Positions 46,165 to 53,801 of a DNA stretch of 64,000 bases are shown one piece after another. Under the pieces are notes generated by a model, which was not told where the DNA came from, searched no databases, and was given only the letters and a program-made list of their open reading frames with translations. The DNA is from Burkholderiales bacterium (lineage in GTDB: Bacteria > Pseudomonadota > Gammaproteobacteria > Burkholderiales > Casimicrobiaceae). Where the stretch lies: NCBI GenBank assembly GCA_015075645.1, contig JABTUF010000001.1:620001-684000 (forward strand), read 5' to 3'. Numbering within the stretch: the first letter of the stretch is position 1; the number at the start of each line of letters is the position of its first letter. A program made the translations under genes and the position numbers.

Positions 46165-47886
46165 TCACGCCATGCCCGGATTGCCGCGCATCCCGATCAC
46201 CTCGGGCACTTCGAGCGGCCGTGGGCGCACGGTCTTCTCGCGCTTCAGATAGCGTTCGACGACCTCCCACACCGGCTCGGTCGCGGCGGCCCTCGCCGCC
46301 TCGGCCACCGGCGCCCAGCCCGCCACCTTGTAGGTCTTGTCCGCCTCGATCGCCTTGCCGGCGAGTTCCATGCGCACGATGCGCTTGCCCGCCGCGGCGT
46401 TCGGGTCGATCGCGTAGCTCAGCCCGCCGACGCGCACCATGTCTCCGCCCTGCTGGTAGTAGGGATCGGGGTTGAACAGGTTGTCGGCGACGTCCTCGAG
46501 GATCGTCCTGATCATCTCGCCCTTGATCTCGGTCGCCGTCGAGTACGGATAGGTGATCGCCGTCTGGTCCATCAGGTGCTCGCGGCGGATCGCCTGCCCG
46601 GGCAGGAGCGACGTGCCCCAGCGGAAGCCGGGCGAGAAGGCGATCGGCGCGTCCTTTTCGGCGCGCAGCGCATCGAGGATCACCTGGTCGAAGCTGCCGT
46701 TGAAGTTGCCGCGACGGTAGAGCAGCGCCTCGGTGACCGCGAGCGGCTCGTCGAGCTTCGCAGCGAAGGGAGCGCGCACCTTCTCGATGTACGCGGCCAT
46801 CGCGCTGTCGGCCGGCAGCAGCGAGGCGAACACCGGCACGAGGCGGTAACGGAAATCCGCCACCTTGCCGCCGCGCACGTCGAGGTCGAGCACCGCGAGG
46901 AACTTGCCGTTGCTGCCCGCGTTGGTGACGATCGTCCTGCCCGAGCGGTTCGCCACGATGGTCGGCTGCGGCACGCCGTCGTGCGTGTGTCCGCCGAGGA
47001 TCGCGTCGATGCCGGTCACGCGCGACGCGAGCTTGAGGTCGACGTCCATCCCGTTGTGCGACAGCAGCACGACCGCCGCGGCACCCTTCGCGCGCGCCTC
47101 GTCGACGACCTTCTGCAACTCCTGCTCCTGGATGCCGAAGGTCCACTCGGGCACGAAGTAGCGCGGATTCGCGATCGGCGTGTAGGGAAAGGCCTGCCCG
47201 ACGATCGCGACCGGCACGCCGTTCACCGTGCGGATCACGCAGGGCGGGAACACCGGGTCGCCGAAGTCGCTCGTCTTCACGTTCTGCGCGACGAAATCCA
47301 CCTTGCCGGCGAAGTCGCGCTCGACGATCGCCTTCACGCGCTCCGCGCCGAGCGTGAACTCCCAGTGCGCGGTCATCACGTCGACGCCGAGGAGCTTCTG
47401 CGCGTCGACCATGTCCTGCCCGTTCGTCCACAGCGCGGTCGCCGAGCCCTGCCAGGTGTCGCCGCCGTCGAGCAGCAGCGCGCCGGGGCGCGAGGCCTCG
47501 AGCTTCTTCACCAGCGTCGCGAGGTGCGCGAAGCCGCCGGTCGCGCCGTAGGCCTTGGCCGCGTTCGCGAAATCGAGGAACGTGAAGGCATGCGCCTCGC
47601 GCGTGCCCGGCGCGACGCCGAAATGCCGCAGGAACGCTTCGCCGACGAGGTGCGGCGGCCGGCCGGCGGCATCGCCCACGCCGAGGTTCACCGACGGTTC
47701 GCGGAAATGGATCGGCCGGAGCTGCGCGTGGCAGTCGGTGAAGTGGAGGAGACTGACGTTGCCGAAGCGTTCGATCGCGTCGTAGAACGACGCGCCGGCC
47801 GAGAGGTCCAGCGCGGCGCGCGACTCGATCGGCAATCCGGCCGCGGCCGCGGCCGCGAGAACCTGCAGGAACTCGCGGCGCGTCAT
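46165..47886 (-). CDS. soxB: thiosulfohydrolase SoxB
   Basis: SoxB (573 aa) is the dimanganese enzyme hydrolysing sulfate from SoxY-bound cysteine-S-thiosulfonate in the periplasm. A twin-arginine signal (MTRREFLQVLAAAAAAGLP) is followed by the 5'-nucleotidase-type domain: LHFTDCHAQLRPIHFREPSVN, DGGDTWQGSATAL, AHWEFTLG, LLSHNGMD and GGHTHDG (metal ligands), then RRGNFNGSFDQV with substrate loop residues. ATG 47886 overlaps the thioredoxin stop (ATGA). All key motifs are intact. Confidence 0.96.
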   Translation of the reverse strand: MTRREFLQVLAAAAAAGLPIESRAALDLSAGASFYDAIERFGNVSLLHFTDCHAQLRPIHFREPSVNLGVGDAAGRPPHLVGEAFLRHFGVAPGTREAHAFTFLDFANAAKAYGATGGFAHLATLVKKLEASRPGALLLDGGDTWQGSATALWTNGQDMVDAQKLLGVDVMTAHWEFTLGAERVKAIVERDFAGKVDFVAQNVKTSDFGDPVFPPCVIRTVNGVPVAIVGQAFPYTPIANPRYFVPEWTFGIQEQELQKVVDEARAKGAAAVVLLSHNGMDVDLKLASRVTGIDAILGGHTHDGVPQPTIVANRSGRTIVTNAGSNGKFLAVLDLDVRGGKVADFRYRLVPVFASLLPADSAMAAYIEKVRAPFAAKLDEPLAVTEALLYRRGNFNGSFDQVILDALRAEKDAPIAFSPGFRWGTSLLPGQAIRREHLMDQTAITYPYSTATEIKGEMIRTILEDVADNLFNPDPYYQQGGDMVRVGGLSYAIDPNAAAGKRIVRMELAGKAIEADKTYKVAGWAPVAEAARAAATEPVWEVVERYLKREKTVRPRPLEVPEVIGMRGNPGMA

Positions 47887-48404
47887 CCCGCGCGCCGCGT
47901 CGCGTAGCGCCCGAGCGCGGCCACGTCCTCCGGGAACATTTCGCCGATCTCGCGGAACACGATGCGCCCCCGATCGACGACGTAGATCTCCGGCAGGCCT
48001 TCGCGCGTGCCGAACCAGCGGAGGGCATCGGCGCCGGCCATCGCGGCGGCGAAGGTGTAGCCGTGCTCCTTCATGTAGGCGCGCGCCTTCGCGGGCTCCT
48101 TGTCGATCGAGAACGCGAGGACGGTGAGTTCGCCGCGATGTCGGTCGGCGAGCGCCTGGAGCAACGGATTCTGCCGCTTGCAGAACGGGCACCACGAGGC
48201 CCAGAACTCGACGACGACCGGCGGGCCGCCGGCGAGCGTTCGTGCCGGCAGCGTCGAGCCGTCGAGGAGCACGACGTCGCGCCAGTCGACGCGATCGCCG
48301 ACCTTCGCCGCCTCGCCCTTCGCGGCGTGCGCCGCGCGCGCGCCGAGCGCCAGCACCCCCGCGAGGGTGCCGAGGCGCTGCAGCGTCGCGCGGCGGCCGG
48401 TCAC
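47883..48404 (-). CDS. periplasmic thioredoxin-like protein (SoxW/TlpA type)
   Basis: A 173-aa exported thioredoxin. GTG 48404 overlaps the soxX stop (GTGA); the signal is TGRRATLQRLGTLAGVLALGARAAHA. The thioredoxin fold has VVVEFWASWCPFCKRQNPLLQAL (WCPFC redox motif), AFSIDKEP and GLPEIYVVDRGRIVFR (cis-Pro region). SoxW keeps Sox proteins reduced or matures SoxYZ; the genetic position between soxX and soxB supports that, but TlpA-like cytochrome maturation proteins look alike. Confidence 0.85.
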   Translation of the reverse strand: MTGRRATLQRLGTLAGVLALGARAAHAAKGEAAKVGDRVDWRDVVLLDGSTLPARTLAGGPPVVVEFWASWCPFCKRQNPLLQALADRHRGELTVLAFSIDKEPAKARAYMKEHGYTFAAAMAGADALRWFGTREGLPEIYVVDRGRIVFREIGEMFPEDVAALGRYATRRAG

Positions 48405-49036
48405 CGGTTGACCGGCGAGGCCGGGTCCATCAGGAGCGCGACCACGTCGCGCACCTGCTGCTCGGTCAGGATGCCGCTGTGGCCGAAGCGCGGCATGTTG
48501 GTGCACGCGCTGAACGCCTCGGCGTTCCAGACCTTGCCCCAGGCGTAGCGGCGCGTCTCGTCGGTGAACCCGCGCAGCTTGCCGAAGTGGTAGAGCGAGG
48601 GGCCGATCGTGCCGTGGCTGATCTCCTCTTTGGTGAGCTCGTGGCAGGCGTAGCAGTTCGCGCCCGACGGCTTCTTCGGATCGTCGGAATACTGTCCGCC
48701 CTGGCCGAGCTGCGCGATCTTCTCGCCGGACTTCCAGTCGCCCACGTACTTGCCGTCCGCGGGATAGCGGATCGTCTCGAGGTTGATCTTCTCGATCGTC
48801 ACCGCGACGTCGTGCGGCAGCTCCTTCCCCGCGTACTCGCTGCACAGCGCCTGCGTCCGGTCCTGGTTCAGCCGGTCGAGCTTCGCCTGTCCCTTCTCCT
48901 TGAACGACACCTTCATCACTTCGAGCGCCTGGGCGCGAAGCTGCGCGTCTTCCGGTCCCGGCTGCGTCGACGCGCAACCGACGACCACTGCGGCGGCGGC
49001 GCTCGCCGCGAACGCCATGGCAAGGGTCCTGTTCAT
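48401..49036 (-). CDS. soxX: sulfur-oxidation c-type cytochrome SoxX
   Basis: SoxX (211 aa) is the small subunit of SoxXA, which links thiosulfate to SoxY cysteine. The start region MNRTLAMAFAASAAAAVVVGC has a lipobox-like VVGC, so it may be a lipoprotein. One haem site CYACH (128-132), distal Met in NMPRFGHSG, and DVVALLMDP near the end are visible. The protein is longer than short SoxX (about 120-150 aa) owing to an N-terminal helical region (about 25-90). It begins 14 bp past soxA. Confidence 0.93.
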   Translation of the reverse strand: MNRTLAMAFAASAAAAVVVGCASTQPGPEDAQLRAQALEVMKVSFKEKGQAKLDRLNQDRTQALCSEYAGKELPHDVAVTIEKINLETIRYPADGKYVGDWKSGEKIAQLGQGGQYSDDPKKPSGANCYACHELTKEEISHGTIGPSLYHFGKLRGFTDETRRYAWGKVWNAEAFSACTNMPRFGHSGILTEQQVRDVVALLMDPASPVNR

Positions 49037-49050
49037 CGTGGCCTCCCGGG

Positions 49051-49860
49051 TCAGCGCTTGATGGCGGGCGCGTCGAAGGGCGCGCCGTTCGCGTTGTAGG
49101 CGAGGAACGTCGTCAGCGCGACCGAGGCCGGCGAGACGAACTCGAGTTCGGGGAAGCGCTGCTGGCGGAAGCAGTCGTTGAGCCGCCACTGGAACGAGCG
49201 CAGTTCACCCTGCGACACGCGGTAGGCGGGCCAGGTGGTGTAGCCCTTCTGCGCGCCCGCCTTGCTCGTGAGGTTGGGCAGGTCCTGCAGCCGGATCCGC
49301 TTGCCGTCCTCGGCGTGGCAGGTCGCGCAGGCGAAGTCGTGCGGGCCGCCGCGGAAGAAGAAGATCTTCTGACCGAGCGCGTAGGCTTCCTTCATCTTCG
49401 GGTTGTCGAGCCGCACGTTCATCGGGATGCCGCGCGACTGCGAGGTCACGTAGGCGACGAGCGCCTCCATGTCCGACTTGCGGTTGGTGCTGCCGAACGG
49501 ATTGCGCTTCGCGTCGGCCTCGCTCATGCCCTGCAGCGTCACGCGGCACCACACCAGCCGCGACTCGAGGTCCATCACGCGGCCGGCGTCGGTGAAGTAG
49601 CGCGGGAGCTCCGCGTAGGCGCCCTTGACGACTCCGGGCCCCTTGCCGAGGTCGCACTGCTCGAGCGTCGCCTTCTTCGGTCCCGCCGGGGTCTTCCACA
49701 GGCCCTCGCCGCGCAGTTCCCACAACTCGGCGGGATTGCCGTCCTGCAGGGCCTGCCGGTACTTCTCGATCTCGTCCGCGGCCGAGCCCTGCGCGAGCGC
49801 CAGCGGCACCGCGCAGGCGAATCCGGCCACGGCGAGCGCCGCGCGAATCGCATGTGTCAT
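49051..49860 (-). CDS. soxA: sulfur-oxidation cytochrome SoxA (single-haem type)
   Basis: SoxA (269 aa) is the catalytic partner of SoxX. Signal peptide THAIRAALAVAGFACAVPLALA; then one haem site FACATCHAEDG (178-182) and the catalytic cysteine in RLNDCFRQQRFPE (Cys230), which carries the persulfide ligand. The N-terminal half has Cys69 and Cys105 but no CXXCH, so this is a SoxA that lost the first haem, as in the type II/III SoxXA. SoxX directly follows, SoxZ precedes with a 199-bp gap containing a hairpin. Confidence 0.95.
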   Translation of the reverse strand: MTHAIRAALAVAGFACAVPLALAQGSAADEIEKYRQALQDGNPAELWELRGEGLWKTPAGPKKATLEQCDLGKGPGVVKGAYAELPRYFTDAGRVMDLESRLVWCRVTLQGMSEADAKRNPFGSTNRKSDMEALVAYVTSQSRGIPMNVRLDNPKMKEAYALGQKIFFFRGGPHDFACATCHAEDGKRIRLQDLPNLTSKAGAQKGYTTWPAYRVSQGELRSFQWRLNDCFRQQRFPELEFVSPASVALTTFLAYNANGAPFDAPAIKR

Positions 49861-49991
49861 CGTGTTGCCTCCTCGGTGGCGCCGGCGCGCCGCTCCGGCG
49901 CGTCCGGCGATGCCCCGCCTCGTCGCTTCGCGATCGGGCGCGGCTGGTATCTGATCGGAATCTACGCGAACGGAACGCGCGAGCGCTCGCG

Positions 49992-50011
49992 GCGGAGGAA
50001 TCGTCCTCCGC
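49992..50011. other. perfect 8-bp hairpin between soxZ and soxA
   Basis: GCGGAGGA, loop ATCG, TCCTCCGC, 48 bp past the soxZ stop on the minus strand. In RNA it may be a processing or attenuation site separating soxYZ from soxAX-B. No U-run follows, so not a standard terminator. Confidence 0.5.
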
Positions 50012-50059
50012 GACCGCCATCGCGCGTCGTGATGTCCGGCATCGGGCGCGGCAGCGGCG

Positions 50060-50371
50060 TCAGGCGATCGTGGCCTCGTCGCTGCGCTTGTCGCCGCGGT
50101 TGTCGACCCAGGCGACCTGCACCTTGTCGCCCTTCGCGCCCCCCTTGAACCTGAACGACAGGAACGGATTCTTCGCGATCGCCGGGCCCCACTGCGCCGT
50201 GAGCACCGTCTTGCCGTTCCAGGTCGCGTTGACCGTCTGGATGAACCACGCGGGGATCACCTTGCCCTGCGCATCCTTGCGCTGGCCGGTCTCCATCTCG
50301 TGGCTCATGAGCACCTTGACCTCGGTCTTGTCGCCGACCAGGTTGGCGCGGATCTTCATCGGATCAGCCAT
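50060..50371 (-). CDS. soxZ: sulfur carrier subunit SoxZ
   Basis: SoxZ (103 aa) is the immunoglobulin-like partner of SoxY in the periplasmic carrier SoxYZ. MKIRANLVGDKTEVKVLMSHEMETGQRKD, VIPAWFIQTVNATWNGKTVLTAQWGPAIAKNP and FRFKGGAKGDKVQVAWVDNRGD are family patterns. It has no signal peptide, normal as it is exported with SoxY. ATG 50371 follows soxY by 61 bp. Confidence 0.96.
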   Translation of the reverse strand: MADPMKIRANLVGDKTEVKVLMSHEMETGQRKDAQGKVIPAWFIQTVNATWNGKTVLTAQWGPAIAKNPFLSFRFKGGAKGDKVQVAWVDNRGDKRSDEATIA

Positions 50372-50432
50372 GATTCACCTCATCGTTGCGCCGGAGGGCC
50401 GGCGTTCACCCTGCGATTCGCGGAGGCGGCAC

Positions 50433-50909
50433 TCAACCGCCGCAGCCGCCGAGCGTGACCTTGATCTCCTTCGACGCGACGTGATACTTGCCGCCCGCGC
50501 GAACCAGCGCGTAGACGTTGCTGCTCTGGCCCATCTTGATGCGCGTGGTGATCGCGGGCTCGGTGCCCGCCGGAATGTCGAAGATCGCGGCCAGCATGTT
50601 CGGGTTCTTCTCGACGAGGATCGCGATCGCCTCGGTGTTCGGGATCGAACTCGCGACGCCGATAGGCACCACCGCGCCGTTCTCGGCGATGTCCGGCGTC
50701 GAGACGAACGCGATGTCCTTGCTCTGCGCGGGCGCGGTCCCGCCCAGCGCCTTGACCGTCTCGTCGAGCGTCTTGGTCTCGAACGCCGCCTGATTCCACG
50801 CGCCCTGCGCCAGCGCGTCGCCCGGCGCGAGCCATCCCGCGGCCGCGAGCAGCGTCAGCAGCGTGGCGCCGCCGCCGGCCTTCAATGCATCCCTGCGTCC
50901 TGCATCCAT
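50433..50909 (-). CDS. soxY: sulfur carrier subunit SoxY
   Basis: SoxY (158 aa) holds the thiosulfate-derived chain on the cysteine of its C-terminal GGCGG (KVTLGGCGG, Cys156), seen at the very end. A Tat-type signal (AGRRDALKAGGGATLLTLLAAAG) precedes the Ig-like domain, which contains DIAENGAVVPIGV and [23 protein letters not shown] 50909 has GGGAGG 7 nt upstream. It is the first gene of soxYZAX-W-B; a 265-bp divergent gap to the intradiol dioxygenase must hold its promoter. Confidence 0.96.
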   Translation of the reverse strand: MDAGRRDALKAGGGATLLTLLAAAGWLAPGDALAQGAWNQAAFETKTLDETVKALGGTAPAQSKDIAFVSTPDIAENGAVVPIGVASSIPNTEAIAILVEKNPNMLAAIFDIPAGTEPAITTRIKMGQSSNVYALVRAGGKYHVASKEIKVTLGGCGG

Positions 50910-51174
50910 CACCGCCTCCCGGATTGGTCCTGCCTCGTGTCCCATGCCGCACGACGATTGGGGATACGCCGATGATCCCGGCACCCCTGCCGGCCAGGGT
51001 TTCGGCCGCCGGCTGCCAATCGATTCTACACGGCGGAAACCCCGCTCGGGTCGACCTTCGGGCGGAGGCCCACGTGCGCCGAAGCACGCAGCGCCCTTCG
51101 GTGCGACACTGCCGGACGGGATCCGGCCGGCGAAACTCCACGGGCCTCCGCCGGTCCGAGGACGAGGAGACTCC

Positions 51175-51837
51175 ATGCACACCCACGACCCCGATGTCCC
51201 GTTGGCGCGCCGCCGCCGCACGCTGGGCATGCTCGCGGCCGGTGCGGCCCTGCCGCTCGCCTCGCTCGCGCCGGGACGCGCAGGCGCTCAGCCGCAGCGC
51301 CTCGCCCCGACGCCGCAGGACGCGGAAGGCCCGTTCTATCCGCGCAGCATCCCCTCCGACGCGGACTTCGACCTCATGCGCGTCGCGGGGCGTGATCGCC
51401 TCGCGCAAGGCGCGCCGCTCCATCTCTCGGGACGGGTTGTCGGCGTCGACGGCATCCCGCTCGAAGGCGCGGTGCTCGAGCTGTGGCAGTGCGACATCCA
51501 CGGCCGCTACCACCACGTCGGCGGCCCGGCCGGCGAGGACGAGGACTTCCAGGGGTACGGACGCGCGGTTGCGGGGGCGGAGGGCCGCTACGGGTTCGTC
51601 GCGATGCGGCCGGTCGCCTACGCGAGCCGTCCGCCGCACCTGCACTTCCGTATCTCCCACCCGGGCCACCGCAGGCTCACCACGCAGCTCTACCTCGAGG
51701 GCGAGGCCGCCGAGCGCGGATTCGCCGGCATGTTCTCGCGCGAGCGCGAGCGCCTGCTGATCGCGCCGAAGCCGGTCGCGGGGCGCGAGCCGGGAGCGCT
51801 CGCCGCGGGCTACACGTTCGTGCTGGCCGTGCTCTGA
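51175..51837 (+). CDS. intradiol ring-cleavage dioxygenase with Tat signal
   Basis: A 220-aa protocatechuate/catechol-type dioxygenase. Iron ligands: GRYHHVGG (first Tyr), RPVAYASRPPHLHFRI (second Tyr and HLH). VLELWQCDIHGRY and FQGYGRAVAGAEGRYGFVAMRPV are typical. The N terminus has ARRRRTLGMLAAGAALPLAS, a twin-arginine signal, so it should act in the periplasm, unlike the cytosolic PcaGH. ATG 51175 with GAGGAGAC upstream sets the start. The natural substrate is unknown; the gene is divergent from soxY. Confidence 0.87.
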   Translation: MHTHDPDVPLARRRRTLGMLAAGAALPLASLAPGRAGAQPQRLAPTPQDAEGPFYPRSIPSDADFDLMRVAGRDRLAQGAPLHLSGRVVGVDGIPLEGAVLELWQCDIHGRYHHVGGPAGEDEDFQGYGRAVAGAEGRYGFVAMRPVAYASRPPHLHFRISHPGHRRLTTQLYLEGEAAERGFAGMFSRERERLLIAPKPVAGREPGALAAGYTFVLAVL

Positions 51838-51843
51838 CCGGGA

Positions 51844-51875
51844 CACGATAGGGCGCACCGCGCCGCCCTATCGTG
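51844..51875. terminator. 12-bp perfect hairpin between convergent genes
   Basis: CACGATAGGGCG, an 8-nt loop and CGCCCTATCGTG, 7 bp past the dioxygenase stop. No T-run, but its strength and position suggest a bidirectional terminator with the convergent small gene at 51918. Confidence 0.65.
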
Positions 51876-51917
51876 GGCGGTCGCGGCGCGGCGCCCGCGT
51901 GCGCGGGCGCGATCGAA

Positions 51918-52169
51918 TCAATGGACCGTCGCGGTCGACAGGAAGCGGAGCCGGTGTCCGTTGGCGAGCCGGTAGACGCCGTCGCCCAGGTGCTCGGCGC
52001 CGTCGAAGTCGGAACGGATGAGCGCGACCTCGACCTCACCGTGCTTCGCCTCGAGCACGACGTCGTCGGCGTGCGTGTCCTCGTCGGGCACCCGCAGGTA
52101 TTCGGTCTCGAACACCACGTCGTCGATCAGCACGAAGTCCGCGCCGCCCACCGCGTCGGTGAGCGTCAT
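51918..52169 (-). CDS. small hypothetical protein
   Basis: An 83-aa acidic soluble protein from ATG 52169. The regular beta-like pattern ADFVLIDDVVFETEYLRVPD, DDVVLEAKHGEVEVALIRSDFDGAEHLGDGVYRLANGHRLRFL looks like a real fold (two similar halves of VVLEA/VEVAL strands). No family recognised. It follows speE by 122 bp on the same strand, so it could be co-transcribed with speDE, ending at the 51844 hairpin. Confidence 0.6.
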   Translation of the reverse strand: MTLTDAVGGADFVLIDDVVFETEYLRVPDEDTHADDVVLEAKHGEVEVALIRSDFDGAEHLGDGVYRLANGHRLRFLSTATVH

Positions 52170-52291
52170 GCGGTCAGTGACCCGGAAGTCGGCAGGGGTA
52201 TCCACATCCACCAGATGCGGCCGGCCGGGCAGCGATTCAAGCCGGGGCGCGTCGTGGCCAGAACGTGCGGGACCGCCGCCGCGTTGACCGG

Positions 52292-53164
52292 TCAGCTGAC
52301 GAGCGCGCGGACGAAGTTCGGCAACGCGAGCGCCGCGCGGTGCATCTCGCCGTTGTAGTAGCGCAGATCGGTGAGCCCGCGCTGCGCGATCCGCCGGTCG
52401 ATCTCCGGCGCCGAGAGCTTGCGCGGATCGAGCGTCGCCGAGCAGCACGCCATCATCCACAGCCCGCCGTAGAGCGGCACCGACACCAGGTAGGGCGTCA
52501 CGATCCCGAACGCCGAGCGCAGGTCGGTGAGCACCCGGCGGATGCGCTCGGGCTGGGCGACCGGGCTCGCGATGTGCATCGTCATCGCGCCGGCCGGCGT
52601 CAGTCGGGACGCGCACGCGCGGTAGAACTCGGGCGTGTAGAGGTCGAGCGACGGGCCGCCCGGGTCGGTCAGGTCGAGCACGATGAGATCGAAGGTCTCG
52701 GCCGTCTCGCGCACGTACGCGAATCCGTCGCCGATGCGAAGCTCGAGGCGCGGATCGTCGAGGCTCCCGCGGTGCACCGAGCGCAGGTACTTGCGCGCGA
52801 TGTCGACGACCGCGACGTCGATCTCCGCGAGCGTCACCTTGCGCATCGACGCGTACTTGAAGAGTTCCTCGGCCGATCCGCCGTCGCCGCCGCCGACGAT
52901 GAGCGCGCGCTCCGGTGCCGGATGGGCGACGCCCGCGAGGTGGACGAGGTTCTCGTGGTAGAAGAACTCGTCCTTCTCGCTCGTCATGAAGTGGCCGTCG
53001 AGGCGGAACAGCTTGCCGAACGGCACGCTGTCGTGGACCTCGATGGCCTGCCAGGGCGAGCGGAAGCGCTCGAACGCGCGGCTCGACTTGACGAAGTAAC
53101 CCCAGCCATCGGCGAGATACTCGGTCATCACGCCGGGCGCGAGGTCGCCCTCCGGTTCAGCCAT
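52292..53164 (-). CDS. speE: spermidine synthase
   Basis: SpeE (290 aa) makes spermidine from putrescine and decarboxylated [64 protein letters not shown] (glycine-rich dcSAM site) and [11 protein letters not shown] (Asp catalytic) are present. ATG 53164 overlaps the speD stop by 8 bp, so speD-speE are one operon, the usual pair providing the aminopropyl donor. The gene ends 122 bp before the small hypothetical gene. Confidence 0.96.
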   Translation of the reverse strand: MAEPEGDLAPGVMTEYLADGWGYFVKSSRAFERFRSPWQAIEVHDSVPFGKLFRLDGHFMTSEKDEFFYHENLVHLAGVAHPAPERALIVGGGDGGSAEELFKYASMRKVTLAEIDVAVVDIARKYLRSVHRGSLDDPRLELRIGDGFAYVRETAETFDLIVLDLTDPGGPSLDLYTPEFYRACASRLTPAGAMTMHIASPVAQPERIRRVLTDLRSAFGIVTPYLVSVPLYGGLWMMACCSATLDPRKLSAPEIDRRIAQRGLTDLRYYNGEMHRAALALPNFVRALVS

Positions 53165-53522
53165 CCGCCCCCCCGCGCTGGATCGCCTGGAAGCGCGTGC
53201 GTCCCGGATCGAACGAGCGCTCGAGTTCGGCGAACAGGCGCCGCGCCTTGTTCGTGTTGTCGGTCGTGAAGTTGCAGACGTACACGTCGACGGTCACCGA
53301 GCCCATCTCGGGCCAGGTGTGAATGGCGAGGTGCGACTCCGCGAGGATCACCGCGCCGGTCACGCCCTGCGGGTCGAACTGGTGGAACCGTTCGCCGACG
53401 ATCGTGAGTCCCGACGCCTCGACGGCTTCGAGACAGCGGCGTCGCAGCGCGTCCGCACGGGTCATTTCCGGCCGGTCCGCCGGACAGTCGTACCACTCGC
53501 CCAACAGATGGATTCCGTCCAT
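53157..53522 (-). CDS. speD: S-adenosylmethionine decarboxylase (SpeD proenzyme)
   Basis: SpeD (121 aa) is the pyruvoyl enzyme that decarboxylates SAM for spermidine synthesis. The self-processing site [14 protein letters not shown], in which Ser becomes pyruvoyl, and [19 protein letters not shown] are intact. The short length is that of the bacterial class 1B enzyme. ATG 53522 has GAGGAG 8 nt upstream. Its leader has a terminator-like hairpin, so regulation by attenuation is possible. Confidence 0.95.
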   Translation of the reverse strand: MDGIHLLGEWYDCPADRPEMTRADALRRRCLEAVEASGLTIVGERFHQFDPQGVTGAVILAESHLAIHTWPEMGSVTVDVYVCNFTTDNTNKARRLFAELERSFDPGRTRFQAIQRGGADG

Positions 53523-53594
53523 CGCCGTCTCCTCGAACAGTGCGGTCCCGGGCCATTGCGCCGATTTCGCGCGGTTCGGCGCCGGAACACCCCC

Positions 53595-53637
53595 AAAAAA
53601 GGAAACGCCCCGCCTCCGCTCGCGCGGAAGGAAGGGC
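53595..53637 (-). promoter_or_regulatory. terminator-like attenuator in speD leader
   Basis: On the minus strand, CTTCCGC, a GCGA tetraloop (GNRA) and GCGGAGG form a 7-bp stem, extended by GCCC/GGGC; TTTCC and TTTTTT follow within 9 nt. No minus-strand gene lies upstream, so it belongs to the speD 5' leader, 73 nt before the start codon. Confidence 0.55.
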
Positions 53638-53673
53638 ACCCCATCGCATGTCGGACAGACGCCGCGTCGCGGA

Positions 53674-53687
53674 AACGACCGGTCGTT
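53674..53687. promoter_or_regulatory. 14-bp palindrome AACGACCGGTCGTT in speD-tkt gap
   Basis: A perfect palindrome 20 bp upstream of the tkt -35 box, just downstream of the predicted speD start site. It may bind a regulator of both genes. Confidence 0.4.
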
Positions 53688-53703
53688 CACGGCCAAACGC
53701 GTC

Positions 53704-53712
53704 ATTATTGCA
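53704..53712 (-). promoter_or_regulatory. possible extended -10 promoter for speDE
   Basis: TGCAATAAT on the minus strand (TGN followed by AATAAT, five of six -10 matches) in an AT-rich gap. No good -35. It would start RNA near 53697 and overlaps the -35 of the tkt promoter. Confidence 0.4.
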
Positions 53713-53737
53713 CAATTTCGTGGTTTTTTGCGATAAT
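53708..53737 (+). promoter_or_regulatory. tkt promoter
   Basis: TTGCAC (53708-53713), an 18-bp spacer, GATAAT (53732-53737), 65 bp before the tkt start, in an AT-rich stretch. Confidence 0.65.
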
Positions 53738-53801
53738 TCCAAGTCTTTTCCCTCCGCGGCCGCGTCGCTTGGACGCAGGTCCGCGTCTCCCCGATCCCGC
53801 G

